34,757 nt of DNA from Gnetum montanum. Lineage: Eukaryota; Streptophyta; Gnetopsida; Gnetales; Gnetaceae. The translations under genes and the position numbers were made by a program. The stretch is from positions 286,213-320,969 of the forward strand of contig MNCI01017725.1 of assembly GCA_015680685.1 (NCBI GenBank), in the 5' to 3' direction. Shown here one piece after another: positions 1 through 10,150 of the stretch (the stretch's first letter is position 1; each line of letters begins with the position of its first letter). The notes under the pieces are model-generated. The model had not been told where the DNA came from and did not search any database. It saw only the letters and a list, made by a program, of their open reading frames with translations.

Positions 1-1698
1 ACTACTTTGCTCATCCTTAGACTCTTTTACAATTTTCAAAAGTGTTTCTATTCGTGAGTCTAAGGAATCCCACATTTGGTCTACCTTAGCCGATACCTCC
101 GTTGTTAACTTTTGGATCGGCACAGTTTTCCTGTTCACCAACTCTTCGAGTGGTGACTCATCCTCCTCATCACAGAATTTCACTCCCTTCTTACGAAGGG
201 AGGGATCACGGTTGTATTCCTCCGCACTTTCTCTTTTCCGTAGCTCACCCTCTTCTTGCGCTACTTGTTCCAACAATACTTCAACTTCATGGGCTCTTAG
301 TTGGGAGAGTCTCCCTTGGGCGTAAGTCCCAAGAGTTCTTCTCGTTTCATTTCGTAGCCCATCCACGAGGTGGCGAAGTTGATCCCGCTTAGCGTACCCA
401 TGGCCCGGGCAACGATGTAGCAATGTGTAGTAACGGGCCATGGCAGCATCCAAGGATTCATGAGCTCCTTGTTTCCAGCCTTGGATCTGCTTACGCAAGT
501 TAGACACTCTGGAGTACGTTTGATATTTGTTGTTGAACAATTCGAGCATCGTACTCCACCTCCTGATGGTTTCCGGTTCTAAGGACCGGTACCAGCTTTC
601 CGCTTCTTTAGTGAGTGTCCTTGGGAACAACTTGAGTTTCTGCCACTCATTGTCTATGTTCTGCAAGGCACAGGCGTCGTGGAATGCCTGTAAATGATGT
701 TGAGGATCAGCGTTGTATCCCCCTTCAAAACGTGGGATATTATTTATATCCAAACGCTTGATCCTACTGTCTTTCAAATGCCTTGTGGGAATCCTAACTG
801 CCTCTCTAATATCGAGCATACTTCGGGTTGCGAATAGGGGTTCGTCATGATCATCTCTTTCATGACGTCTGTGATGCCTACGTGGTGATTCCCTATTCTC
901 CCTACGTCCTTGCCCTTGTCCTAACTCCTCTCGACCTTCTTGTCGAGGCATTTCATCTCTTTTACCTTTACTCTCTGCGTTAAGCTCATGGTGGTTGCGC
1001 CCAAATGTGGAAGGAGAGTGTGAACGATGTGATGAAGGGGAAGAAGAAGAGGAGCCATCACCACGGTGATTTTTCTTGCCTTCTCTTCGGCTGCTTCAAC
1101 CCCGATCGTTGTGACGATCAACGAATCCGTCATTAGTGCGAGTGACTGTTCCTATCGTGAACAGCTGGTGCTCATGGAAATCAGAGCCTGGAATATGTAT
1201 CGTTGATCTAAGGCCCTGATGCCTAACCTCTTCACTAAAGTGAGGAGGAGGAACATCATTGTCTAAGAAACCCATCGTGAGGGGTTCCTCTTCTCCTATT
1301 TCACTAATGACGTGGGGAACTTTGCCCTTCAGTAGTGAATGTTGGCTCTCCTGCCTTGCATCCCGAATACGTTGGGCATTTGTGGGTTGATAGTCCCTTG
1401 TATCATGGTCATCCAAAACGTATTATGCGAACAGCTCATGCCTGCCAATCTGTACCAAGGCACGGAAAAGCATGTTGGGAGCGGCTCGATCTGGGGGTAA
1501 CACGATGTTACCTTGCATGTCTCTCCACCGCAATTGCTCATCTTAATGGAAAACAAAGGTAAAATCTGGCACATACTCATCGGGATGAGTATATGTGACT
1601 TTGGACTGTTGAGGACATGGTTGATCTCGGTTATGCGTATGATGCTGACTTTCTCCTGTATTGTCCTTAGGTGAGTTGATTTCGTGAGAAGAAGCCAT
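1..1698 (-). pseudogene. gag: Ty3/gypsy gag polyprotein (partial, three in-frame stops)
   Basis: Gag forms the virus-like particle of the retrotransposon. The ATG at 1698 (start MASSHEINSP) is the first one downstream of the primer site and is in frame with all that follows. In-frame stops fall after DFTFVFH, after RHELFA and at 1096-1098 after RHNDRG. From 1095 to base 1 the frame is fully open. A Ser/Arg/His-rich linker is followed, from about residue 310, by a typical retrotransposon gag domain: IPRFEGGYNADPQHHLQAFH, then KLFPRTLTKEAESWYRSLEP, then AHESLDAAMARYYTLLHRCP. An acidic/basic helix (EEGELRKRESAEEYNRDPS) comes next. No CCHC knuckle is reached before the edge. Two of the stops sit where Gln would be expected, as a C-to-T change would give. 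Confidence 0.85.
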
Positions 1699-1825
1699 TT
1701 CTATGGTGTGCTAACTTTCACCATTATTTAATGTTCTTGATTAACTGATTAACCCTAAGGTTCGTTTTAAGCTCACAATGAAGTGAGTGATATCCCTTAT
1801 GTTAAATTGGCGTAAAAACACTTAG

Positions 1826-1844
1826 TCCCGGGCAACGGCACCAA
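1826..1844 (-). other. Primer-binding site (tRNA-Asp-like)
   Basis: On the minus strand this reads TTGGTGCCGTTGCCCGGGA, directly after the LTR terminus CA. It differs at two positions from the primer site typical of Athila/Tat-type plant elements, TTGGCGCCGTTGCCGGGGA, which is described as complementary to tRNA-Asp. It fixes the LTR end and the element's orientation. Confidence 0.85.
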
Positions 1845-2271
1845 TGATGAGTGGCGAGGTACCCCTACACTCCACCATACGAATACGAGAGTGCACGCGC
1901 GATCCAGTTGAACTCCGCAGACTAAATGCCTTAACGCCACAAGACACACTTGGGGTTCATCGTTCGTTGTCTTCCCAGGCTTGCTTGTATGTGTCACGGT
2001 GTATGGTTAAGCAAGTCTGAGGTATGTGATTTTTTTGGTATTTTCGGCTTATCTTCTATGCTACCAGGAGAAAGGGTTGAGAAACTAAGCTAACTCTAAC
2101 TACTGATCTAAGTCTAAATTAACTAGCGTCAGCATCCGTTCCCACTTACCGGACACACCCTGAACTATGCAACTGCAGCTTACCAAACGCTAATCGTTAC
2201 TGGGATCGCCACACGTAACGCAAGTGCTCGAAGTGGTCATACTGAGGCACCTATTTAGCTTATGTGTGATA

Positions 2272-2475
2272 AGCAGCCGATTCCTCAACTAAGTCATACT
2301 TATCACACGTTCTAGCCTAGCAATGAGCAGCCGATTCCTCAACTAGCCGTACACATCGGACTACCACTGGGATTACCAAGCGCAGAATCCTGGAATACGC
2401 TACTGGGTTACCAAGCAGCCAATGCTCGTAATTGAGTCGTACTCATGCATTGCGTCAAGCAGCCGATTCCTTGAC
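2272..2475. repeat. Degenerate direct repeats in LTR U5
   Basis: AGCAGCC recurs at 2272, 2326, 2414 and 2458. Three copies continue as AGCAGCCGATTCCT followed by variants of CAACTAGCCGTACAC. Spacings are 54, 88 and 44 bp. These are short diverged direct repeats inside the LTR. Confidence 0.65.
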
Positions 2476-2593
2476 TAGCCGTACACGTCCGTAGACGCTC
2501 GTAATCAAGTCGTACTTGAACGCACTAGGAAAGCAAGAAATGAAAGCAATAAGTGAAACCACGTGCTGCAAGGTTTATCCAAACAAGTTCGTC

Positions 2594-2599
2594 TTTATT
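2594..2599 (-). promoter_or_regulatory. LTR polyadenylation signal (AATAAA)
   Basis: AATAAA in the context GGCAATAAAGACGAAC on the minus strand, about 170 bp downstream of the TATA box. The same GGCAATAAAGA context recurs in the LTRs at 8526 and 34730, which supports a conserved LTR function. Confidence 0.55.
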
Positions 2600-2765
2600 G
2601 CCATACACAACTTGGGTTCAGGTTATAAGCTGCTCGAATAAAGAGCCGTTCACTCTAGGACTCCTATTGTGGGCACATGGGGAAAAATTCTAACTCTGGA
2701 GTGATCAATCTGCCAGAGCTTCGCTACACTAGCCAGGATTGGGAAATGAAGGGAGTGTCGCCTCT

Positions 2766-2773
2766 TATTTATA
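2766..2773 (-). promoter_or_regulatory. LTR TATA box
   Basis: TATAAATA on the minus strand, followed by AGAGGCGACACTCCC. The same TATAAATAAGAGGCG context occurs in the LTR at 34552. It marks the U3/R region, with transcription expected to start some 25-35 bp downstream (lower coordinates). Confidence 0.7.
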
Positions 2774-2788
2774 GATATGGCGGCGGGA

Positions 2789-2814
2789 CGCGATATCGCG
2801 TACGCGATATCGCG
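2789..2814. repeat. Perfect 26-bp CpG-rich palindrome in LTR U3
   Basis: Two CGCGATATCGCG half-sites flank a central TA and form a perfect 26-bp inverted repeat just upstream of the LTR TATA box. Decayed versions sit at the same place in the LTRs at 34490-34535 and about 34074-34102. It could be a transcription-factor site or a methylation target. Confidence 0.8.
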
Positions 2815-2839
2815 GCCTAGTGCAAGTCGCGTCTCATCA

Positions 2840-4930
2840 CTTGGCTATGAGTTTCCTTAGTAGTAATCAAGAGTTCAGAAAGATCGTGGCAACTCCAGCT
2901 ATACTCCTATTTGCCCTTTTGATTTAGCTTGAAGTGGGTATTTCTAGAAAATAGACGCTTGATGGTTGTATAGGTGTAAAACTTAGCCTTACCTCTCTTG
3001 ATGTTCATTGAGGTGATGCAGGAGGTATTAGTAATGTTGTAGATGATACTATTATTATTTTGATTATTGTGGTAGATGTTGAAGTTGTTATGTCTTGGTT
3101 ACTAGCAAGTTTTTATGATGGCAATTCCATAACCTCTTTCATGAACACTTGCTTTATAAAAAAGGATCATCACCTAGAGGCTCAATGCTCAGTAAGGATA
3201 AAAATTAATAGGCACCAAAACAAATATATTCAACAAACATAAATTACCATTGCATTCCACATTATAAGAAGATGGCAAGTTACTTATGGATTTTCTTAAA
3301 AAATACATTTTTCATTTTTGAATTTATTTTACAGACAAAATGGACTCTAACAGGCATTGACTACAAATTATATCCCTTCTTGAGAGGTTCAATGGATGAG
3401 AAAAAGCCTAATCTCTTTTGTGTGGTTGTGCCTAGGCTTGAATCTAGGTCTTACAACCTAAAAAACAAGCACCTTATCATCATTCCAAGTGGTGGTCCAT
3501 GGACATTTGCTTATGATTTTCCCACATAATGCTTATGCTAACTATGCCTCTTCTTAAGAATACATTTCAAATTAAGTAATTGAATGGGAAATTTCTAAGG
3601 CCAATGTTATTATCATAAAATCTTCTCTAAATCTCTGAGAACAACATATAAGGAATGTTGGTTGGAACTCTTCCCTGCATAATTACAATGACATGGGCAT
3701 GAAATGAGCACATAGTGTTGGACTTGATGATAGGAGACAAATCATATGTGGTAATTTGGAAGAAGATATTCTTCATTGGGCATCATGTCCTTATATTCTT
3801 TAATGCTTGTATTAGAAACATGCATAACCTAAAATTATTTATCTTTTATGTTAGGTTTAGAAGATAGCTCTAACAATTTTGGTCCTTGGTTGGATAATCA
3901 AAGTGCTTTAGTAATTGCCTCAATCATGCAAGGAACCTTGATTCTCTAATTTACACTAAACAATCCTTCTAACAATTCTTTCAAAATCACTATGTGTTAT
4001 TGAGACAACATTTATAATTGCTTATGAGGATAGGCCACACTAGAGACCTATGTAGCATTGTCTTAACTTCTTTTAGCTTTAATTCCAGGAAACTAGTAAA
4101 GTTCATCTCTATCCAAATGTTCCTCTGTACTTATTGTTCTCGAATATTCTACAAGAAGAATTCCAACAATGTGGCTTCAAGTTTCATAGGTGCAAGTCTA
4201 TGTGCTGAGGCTTGTGATATGCTTCCCTTTGGTTTAAGCACCTTAACTCATTGAAACTTTAGTTTCTCTGGCTCATGGTCTCTTACCTTGGATGGAGTTT
4301 GTCAAGGATCAACTTGTTATTTTGTACGTGGCCTCTTTTCAATTTCTTGTTCTTATCCACATGTTCCTCACTTATGCTTAGGTATCATTTGCAATCATTA
4401 AAAAATAAATTGATTAGTTTTTTTTAATGATTAGATTTAATGCTTACTTCATTCTTGAATCTTTTAATTAAGATTAAAATATAGAAACTTATATATTCAT
4501 CAAAATGGGCATTCTAAAACTCTAAGGAGTCTTAAAATGTTAATCCTATTAATATTTTAATTTAATTTTCCTTAATTTTGGATTTTAGCCAAAATTTTAA
4601 AATTTGTTTGGATCTTCCAATTTTCCATAATTACTTCATAGCTCTAGATGTATATCAAAACAAACTTTAGGTATGCTAGATATGATGTTTGGAAAGTTTG
4701 GGATGCTTGAATGCAAAAACTCTTCTAGTTGGTTTGAAAAATAAATAAAGAAATGAAGAGGTATGAGTGTGTCTATATAAATAATTTTTAAAGATGTGTC
4801 AATGCATCTATGCTAGTGCATCACCTATGTAGATGCATCTATGTTGGTGCAACACAAAACATTTTAATTTTTTCAAGGTTTTTATACTGTTTTAAGCTCA
4901 ATTTTCATTGTTTTTGAATTTTTCAAGTGT
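2840..4930. other. Intergenic DNA, no supported gene
   Basis: A+T-rich flank of the left LTR. A short open stretch at 3272-3529 contains a candidate 3' splice site (TTTTACAG) and a peptide with ...DYKLYPFLRGSMDEKK..., which I do not recognise. Nothing else reads as coding, and no LTR termini, tRNA or tandem array is evident. Confidence 0.5.
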
Positions 4931-5197
4931 TTGAAGTCTATTGAATTTTGAGGTTCTATCATCAAAATTTACTATTGGATAATGAAAATTTATCAAAAAT
5001 TGATAGAAAAATCATTGAAATTCATTACGAATTGTTGAATGAAGGTCCATTTGAGTTCTTGAAAAATTTGATTTTTTTTTTGAAAATTTATCAAGATGAG
5101 GGACAAGTAATGGCTAGGATTTTCAAAGAATTTAAAAAATTAGATTTCAAATCATGTTGGTTGAGGTAAACCTTATTTCAACCATGAACTTGACAAG

Positions 5198-5210
5198 TGG
5201 TATCAAAGCC
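5198..5210 (+). other. Primer-binding site of the copia remnant (tRNA-iMet type)
   Basis: TGGTATCAAAGCC differs by one base from TGGTATCAGAGCC, the usual plant Ty1/copia primer site complementary to initiator tRNA-Met. A copia-type gag follows immediately, which supports the call. Confidence 0.75.
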
Positions 5211-5220
5211 TAAAGGTTCA

Positions 5221-6836
5221 AGAATTTAGAAGAGAAGATAGCCTTCTTGAAAAACATCCCAAAGGGTAGTGTAATTTTCAATGGATTCCAATATTTTGTT
5301 TATTGGTCCCATTTGTTGAAGTTATTGTTACAAATTAACAAAGTTTGAAAGTATTTAAAAAGTAGTATTAACATTTCTCAAAAATATAAATTAATTATCT
5401 TGAGAACAAAAAAGGAAATTAGAGAAAGATAAAGAGCTAGATGCTCTAATTAGGATGATCATTTGCACTTGTATGAAGGAGACTAGTGGGAATAGAATTA
5501 TATCCAAAAATAAAGCCAAAAAGTGAGTTTGAAAACATGAAGATTATAAAAGGTGAGCCTATTGAACATTTTTTTAGAGAGGCTCTTTATAGCCTTTAGG
5601 AATCTTGATGATTATAAATGTAATTACATCGTAAAATTAAAGGTGAATAATGTCATGGAAATGTTGTATAAGTACTATAAATTTTCTCATGACATTACAA
5701 CTATATCCCAAATAAAACACCTTACTACCTATATTCCAAATAATGTCAAGTTCTATCCATGCAAATGCATATGTAACTCAAAATCCTTAAAGGGATAGAG
5801 GCCAAAATAGAAGATATAGAGGTAGAGGAAGGATTTCATAATTCACATAGGAAAAATATTCATTACAAGACCAAAGGAAACCATCAAATTTTGGAAGCAA
5901 CTCAAGAGGAAGAAGTCATACAAGAGAAAGAGATATCAAAGAAGTGTAAGAAACAACTTTCGACCCATTGACAACTTCTAAGGAGCATCTTCATCAATTC
6001 CTTGGTGTCAATTTTGCAATAAGAATGGGCACTAAAAGGACAAATGTTGGATAAAATATGGGGCTACAAAATCTAACTATTCAAGAAATCTCCTTCAAGT
6101 AAGCTCAAGGTGGTGATCAAGGAAACTTTCAAAGAAAAGCTAAACAACCTCAAGATGGTAACAACAATTCTAACTTTGTTACCTTTCATATAACTAAGAA
6201 GATTTATGCTTCCACATGAATTCTTAATAGTTTTTGTTCCAACCACATGATTCCTAACAAGGAGTAATTTTTAGGTTTGAAGAGTCAAATAGTATTATAT
6301 TTATTAAAATAGAAGATAGTGCATATGCGAAGATAGAAGGAATAGGAGAGTGATTAATAACCTTTAATAATAGCACTCAAGTGCATGTAAATGATGTATT
6401 CTATGTCTCATAATTATCAAACAATGAGGTGTTAGCCTAGTAGTAAGACTCTTGATTTGAATGCTCCAAGCCATGCATTTAATTTTGGTTGGTTATGTTG
6501 AGTTCTAAAGTTCTAATTGGACTATATATCATGGGGTGTACCTATATCATAATTATTTTTAAGTTCCAAAACACCCAAATCCCCCTAATAATTATCAAAA
6601 AAAGTTGTATTTTTGAATGATGTATGCATGATAACATACTTCAAAAGATTGATAGTTACAATTTCTATGCTAGACAACCAAATCTACTATTTTGAAGTTA
6701 TTCACTCAAAAGTTATAAGTGAAAACACCAAGCATGATATAGCTACATTGTGGCATTAGAGGCTTAGACATGCCTCCTTCTCCAACATTCTCAAGATTAT
6801 GAAGATAGAAGGAGTTATTAAATGCAATGTAACATC
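5221..6836 (+). pseudogene. Ty1/copia gag-protease-pre-integrase pseudogene
   Basis: Gag shows copia-like sequence (MKIIKGEPIEHFFREALYSL) near 5537, then an Arg/Gly-rich stretch and a CCHC knuckle at 6006-6047, CQFCNKNGH(stop)KDKC, with the CX2CX4HX4C spacing kept and one internal TAA. The protease region near 6213 reads (stop)ILNSFCSNHMIPNKE, the decayed form of the copia WxLDSGxxxHM motif with catalytic Asp changed to Asn. Further on, VHVNDVFYVS resembles the conserved DVLYVP segment. After the SINE-like insert, ATLWH(stop)RLRHASFSN near 6741 is the gag-pre-integrase signature. Several frame changes occur. It cannot make a functional product. Confidence 0.72.
6424..6600 (+). repeat. SINE-like, tRNA-derived fragment (copy 1)
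   Basis: Box A-like TAGCCTAGTAG (6433-6443) lies in GTGTTAGCCTAGTAGTAAGACTC. At 43 bp start to start there is a degenerate box B-like segment (~6476-6486). The first ~75 bp align with a second copy at ~7912. It separates two parts of a copia gene, as an insertion would. I saw no clear target duplication or tail. Confidence 0.5.
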
Positions 6837-6863
6837 CTAATGTTTTGAACCTAGGATCTTAGG

Positions 6864-7640
6864 TGATGAAGCATCATTTGTCAAGTTTATTAGCTATGAT
6901 ATTGTACGTGCTAGATTGTATTTGCTATGTTGCATTTGCATCACTACATTCATGTCGATGCATCTCAATTAATTGCTACATTACAAATGCTACATCACAT
7001 CTACTATATTGTAGCTAGGTTGATGCAACCTTGTTGATGCATCCTTGATGACGCAATCTAAGATGTGTCAATGCATATGCATCAATGTAGTCTCCATATT
7101 TACATATAAATATGCAAACATCCACTGCATGATTACCATAATTTAGTCAGTGGTGTAGCTAAACTCTTACACTTTTTCCCATAATCTTAGCAAATAGTCA
7201 GTGAGTGCTTAGAACGTTCATTTGAGTTAATTGTATGACATATTATTCAAGTGGCATTGTACTTGGACATATTCTATGAATGACAATAAGATCGAGATTA
7301 ATTCATATTTATTGCAACACTTTAACTTAGAATATATTTTCTTTCAATGCAAGTTACTTTTCATGTACTTAGTTAATATTTACATTTTCATGCACATTAA
7401 TCAATTGGTTGAATGAGTGTGACTAGTTTCAAGTATAAACACGTATTTACCTAGTAATCCTAGTAGTGTTATTACTTGGTTCACCTAGTAGAATAACATT
7501 TAGTAATCCCAGCAATGAATACATGAATTCATCGCTCTTAGGATAATTTAGGATTTTAATTTCATTGTTAATTAGATTAAATATTTAATTTCTATGTTGT
7601 TGATTAATTTAGTACAAGTTTCCAACAACATCATAATCAT
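6864..7640 (+). repeat. Decayed Ty3/gypsy-type LTR remnant
   Basis: It begins TGATGAAGCATC at 6864, like the other LTRs here. It has TATAAATA at 7105-7112 and a stretch near 7250-7300 (GTACTTGGACAT, then ATAAGATCGAGATTA) that matches the LTRs at 34317-34350 and 34707-34746. Downstream, CTTAGTTAATATTTA and GAATGAGT also align with the LTR at 34042. The 3' end is uncertain (about 7640). No internal region of this element is recognisable nearby. Confidence 0.62.
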
Positions 7641-7911
7641 ATGCCTCACTTTGGACTAAACCATACTTGATAGAGCTACCACTAGTCCAAGTGGAAAGAA
7701 AGTGACCTATGATCAATGCTTAATGATTTAGATACTACACTAATCCTATCCACAGAATTCAACAAGACTGCATGTGAACACTTGTAATCTATAGGTTTGG
7801 ACATATAGGAATCTTATCACTCATCATTATGTTTACTATTTATTTTCTTATCCTTGGTTCTTAAGCATAAGGTGGTAGTTTAATATAATATGGTCTAATA
7901 TTATATTGTAT

Positions 7912-8060
7912 TAGGATGTGTTAGCCTTGTGGTAAGACTCTTTATTTAAAGGCAATAAGTCATGTGTTCTATTCTAGTGGGCAATGCTAATTTATAAAGC
8001 TCATACTTAACGAAGCTTTGTTTCCATCTCATCTCTTAAGATAGAAAAAATGTTTCTTCT
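7912..8060 (+). repeat. SINE-like, tRNA-derived fragment (copy 2)
   Basis: TGTTAGCCTTGTGGTAAGAC has a box A match (TAGCCTTGTGG, 7922-7932). TGTTCTATTCT at 7965-7975 resembles box B (GGTTCGATTCC). The spacing is 43 bp start to start, as in copy 1. It sits between the LTR remnant at 6864 and the element starting at 8194. The 3' end is approximate. Confidence 0.5.
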
Positions 8061-8193
8061 TTCATCACTTTTTCCTAATGCTCATCCCTTTTTAGAGCTA
8101 CCTTCTTAATTATTATTCTTCTTCTAATCTAACCCTTGTTTATTATTCATACTTATGTAATTAATATTATTTCACATTTTTGCTTTCACTTTT

Positions 8194-8871
8194 TGATGAG
8201 CATCAAAGTGTCGCATCAATAGGCCCCCGTCAACATGGCTTCATCGATGAGCCCCTGTTGACATGGCCCCATCTATGTGGTGTTGCCCCATCGACATAGC
8301 ATTCGTTGCGTTTATGAGGCCCCATCGATGTAGCTCCACAATAAAGTTTATAAATACACGCTTGCTAGTTGTGTTTATGAGGAGGTCAAGTCATAGTTGT
8401 AGTAGAGCTCTTGTAGTTTTGTCATTTGAGTTAGAATACTTCTCTGAGTGCCTAAAGCAGGAATCAGAAAGTGTACAAATTTTTATTTGAGCATTGATGT
8501 ACCTAAGCACACCAATGTGAATGGCAATAAAGACAAGCCTTTTGATTAAGCCTTGCAGCACTTGGAATAGATTAATGATTTATTTTTGCATGTACTATTT
8601 TCATTAATTATGCAATTAATTAAGCTAAAGTAGACTTCAATTAATTAAGCAAGTAATTAATCTAAATAAATTAAATACATAAGTATGATCGCTTCAAGCA
8701 TAACATACAAAACTTGGTAATCCCAACAGCGCTTAACACTTGGTAGCCTAGCAATGTTGTATGTGTTTAGGATGTGTATGGAAAGTGGGACTAGATATTT
8801 ATGTTAGGATTAGTTAGAGATTTCTTAATTAGTAGATTAAATTAGCTATTAAATTACTATTCTCTCATCCA
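8194..8871 (+). repeat. 5' LTR of the central Ty3/gypsy element
   Basis: Starts TGATGAGCATCAAAGTGTCGC, repeated at 18884 in the 3' LTR, and ends CA (8870-8871) directly before the primer site. It is about 678 bp, with TATAAATA at 8349-8356 and AATAAA at 8526-8531 in the context GGCAATAAAGACAAG, which is shared with the left LTR. The following CCTTGCAGCAC also matches the left LTR, so the two families are related. Confidence 0.82.
8349..8356 (+). promoter_or_regulatory. LTR TATA box
   Basis: TATAAATA in TTTATAAATACACGC, 155 bp into the LTR, at the position expected for the start of R. Confidence 0.6.
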
Positions 8872-8889
8872 TTGATGCCCTAGCCATGG
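8872..8889 (+). other. Degenerate primer-binding site
   Basis: TTGATGCCCTAGCCATGG immediately follows the LTR end. It is a mutated form of the tRNA-Asp-type site TTGGTGCCGTTGCCCGGG seen in the left element. Position and partial identity support the call. Confidence 0.6.
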
Positions 8890-8905
8890 TTATTCTTAGT
8901 GGGAA

Positions 8906-10150
8906 CAACTTCGCCATATCATAGATGGACTTAGATCAGAAATGAGAAGAACTCTTGGGGTCTATGCCCAAGGGAGACTATCAAAACTTAGAGCCCATCA
9001 AATTCAAAGGCTAATTCAGCAAGTAGTAAAAGAAGAAGGAGAGTTAAGAAAATGGGAAAGCGTTGAAGAATACAACAAGGATCCTTCCATCAGAAAGAGG
9101 GAGGTCTGATTTTGTGATAGTGAGGAAGAGTCACCTCTTAATGAGGTGGTGAACAGAAAGACGTTGTCGATTCAAAAATATATTTCTAAAATTTCATCCA
9201 AGCTAGATAAAATGTGGGATTCATTGTATGAAAAATTCCAAACTGCTCTAAAAATCATCAAAGAATCAAGAGAGTAGAGTAGTGATCATGATCGTAGGAG
9301 GCAGAAAAAAGCTGAACCTACCTACCAAAGGGGTAAGGGAAAGATAGCTATAGTAGAAGGCATTGTAGAAACTAAATCAAATAATGGTGGTGGCTATGAC
9401 ATCTACCAATATTAACATCCTAAGGGATGCTATCCCATTGTGTCACACTTACAGGAGTTCAGGATGTATGCTCTAAATCCACGACTAGCAAAGAGGCAAA
9501 CACCTAGAAGATTGCCTGATCCTCAAGGCAATCCCTGGCAGTTCCATCAACAACAACAATATTATCCAAATAAAACTCCACTACAACCGTACGAGCAATA
9601 TCAATAGTGGCACTAACCACAGTCATGGGGGATGCCACCACCAAGGTAGCAGTACCCTTATGGGTAACCAAATCCATATGGGTATTATGTTCAACAACCC
9701 TTGTCTCCACGTGACTCTTCCAGTCATGTTTCTCCTTTCCAACATCACTACTACCCTCTAGAATACTATAGAGCTCATTCTCAACATTCTAGGAGGGATA
9801 CCACATTTTATCCTTATCCTCTTGTTATTCCTACATATGTTCCTCCATCCTCAACATAGCTACCACCTACTCCATACATGCATGGTGAACTTCCAACCCA
9901 GTTGCAACAATGAAACACTACTAGGGTCTTCAATCTACAACCAATTCATCAACCGAGGGGTGCAGAACCTCATGCTCATAAAAGACCATTCTTTCGAACC
10001 AACAACCCTACTAAGCCCTCATAGACTTAGGCGGTTGGTCATCCTACTCCTACCTCATCCTCCGCAAATGATTCCATCGAGTCCCCTTCAAACTAAATGC
10101 TGTCCAAAATCCATACTGTTATGCTCACTTATGTCGTATATGATTGGATT
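8906..10150 (+). pseudogene. gag: Ty3/gypsy gag, 5'-deleted and interrupted
   Basis: The first recognisable codons, QLRHIIDGLRSEMRRTLGVY, correspond to about residue 430 of the gag at the left of the window. The N-terminal part and leader, roughly 1.3 kb, are missing right after the primer site. The matching helix (EEGELRKWESVEEYNKDPS) follows, then a Lys/Arg-rich linker and a long Gln/Pro/Tyr-rich tail (QQQQYYPNKTPLQPYEQYQ...). No CCHC zinc knuckle is visible. About a dozen in-frame stops are present. Many are TAG or TAA where Gln or Trp would be expected (for example YDIYQY(stop)HPKG), as C-to-T decay gives. The frame continues into protease. Confidence 0.78.

Larger units (their letters stand above)
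1..2839 (-). mobile_element. Ty3/gypsy LTR retrotransposon, 5' part (runs off the left edge)
   Basis: Read on the minus strand, this is an LTR (2839 to 1845), a primer-binding site (1844 to 1826), a short leader and a gag gene running off the window at base 1. The primer site and gag type fit the Athila/Tat branch of plant Ty3/gypsy elements. Protease, RT and integrase would lie outside the window. The gag is open over its last 365 codons and has only three stops before that, and CpG sites in the LTR are largely intact, so this looks like the youngest element in the window. The target-site duplication cannot be tested because the other LTR is not included. Confidence 0.88.
1845..2839 (-). repeat. 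5' long terminal repeat of the left Ty3/gypsy element
   Basis: About 995 bp. On the minus strand it starts TGATGAGACGCGAC (2839) and ends ACTCATCA (1845), with the usual TG...CA termini, and is followed at once by the primer site. It contains a CpG palindrome (2789-2814), a TATA box (2766-2773), an AATAAA signal (2594-2599) and a U5 part with four copies of an AGCAGCC motif. The start and promoter modules match the LTR beginning at 34486, so both belong to one family, in opposite orientations. Confidence 0.85.
4931..6836 (+). mobile_element. Ty1/copia retrotransposon remnant
   Basis: Order on the plus strand: probable LTR end (CA at 5194-5195), primer site TGGTATCAAAGCC (5198-5210), gag with a CCHC knuckle (6006-6047), protease (~6210-6290) and pre-integrase region (~6600-6836). 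All of it is broken by stops and small indels. A SINE-like fragment (6424-6600) splits protease from the pre-integrase part. The LTR start is not clear, so the left edge given is approximate. Integrase, RT and RNase H are missing: the copy ends near 6836, shortly before another LTR remnant at 6864. Confidence 0.72.

Noticed and set aside
102-392. Plus-strand ORF of 96 codons, and similar small ORFs at 1335-1562
   Set aside because: Antisense shadows of the gag frame, which reads clearly on the minus strand.
3272-3529. Host gene exon after a possible 3' splice site
   Set aside because: No family recognised and no matching upstream exon or splice donor found; too weak to call.
6424-6500. A tRNA gene
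   Set aside because: Box A and B are degenerate, and no acceptor stem or cloverleaf can be formed. A SINE-like remnant fits better.
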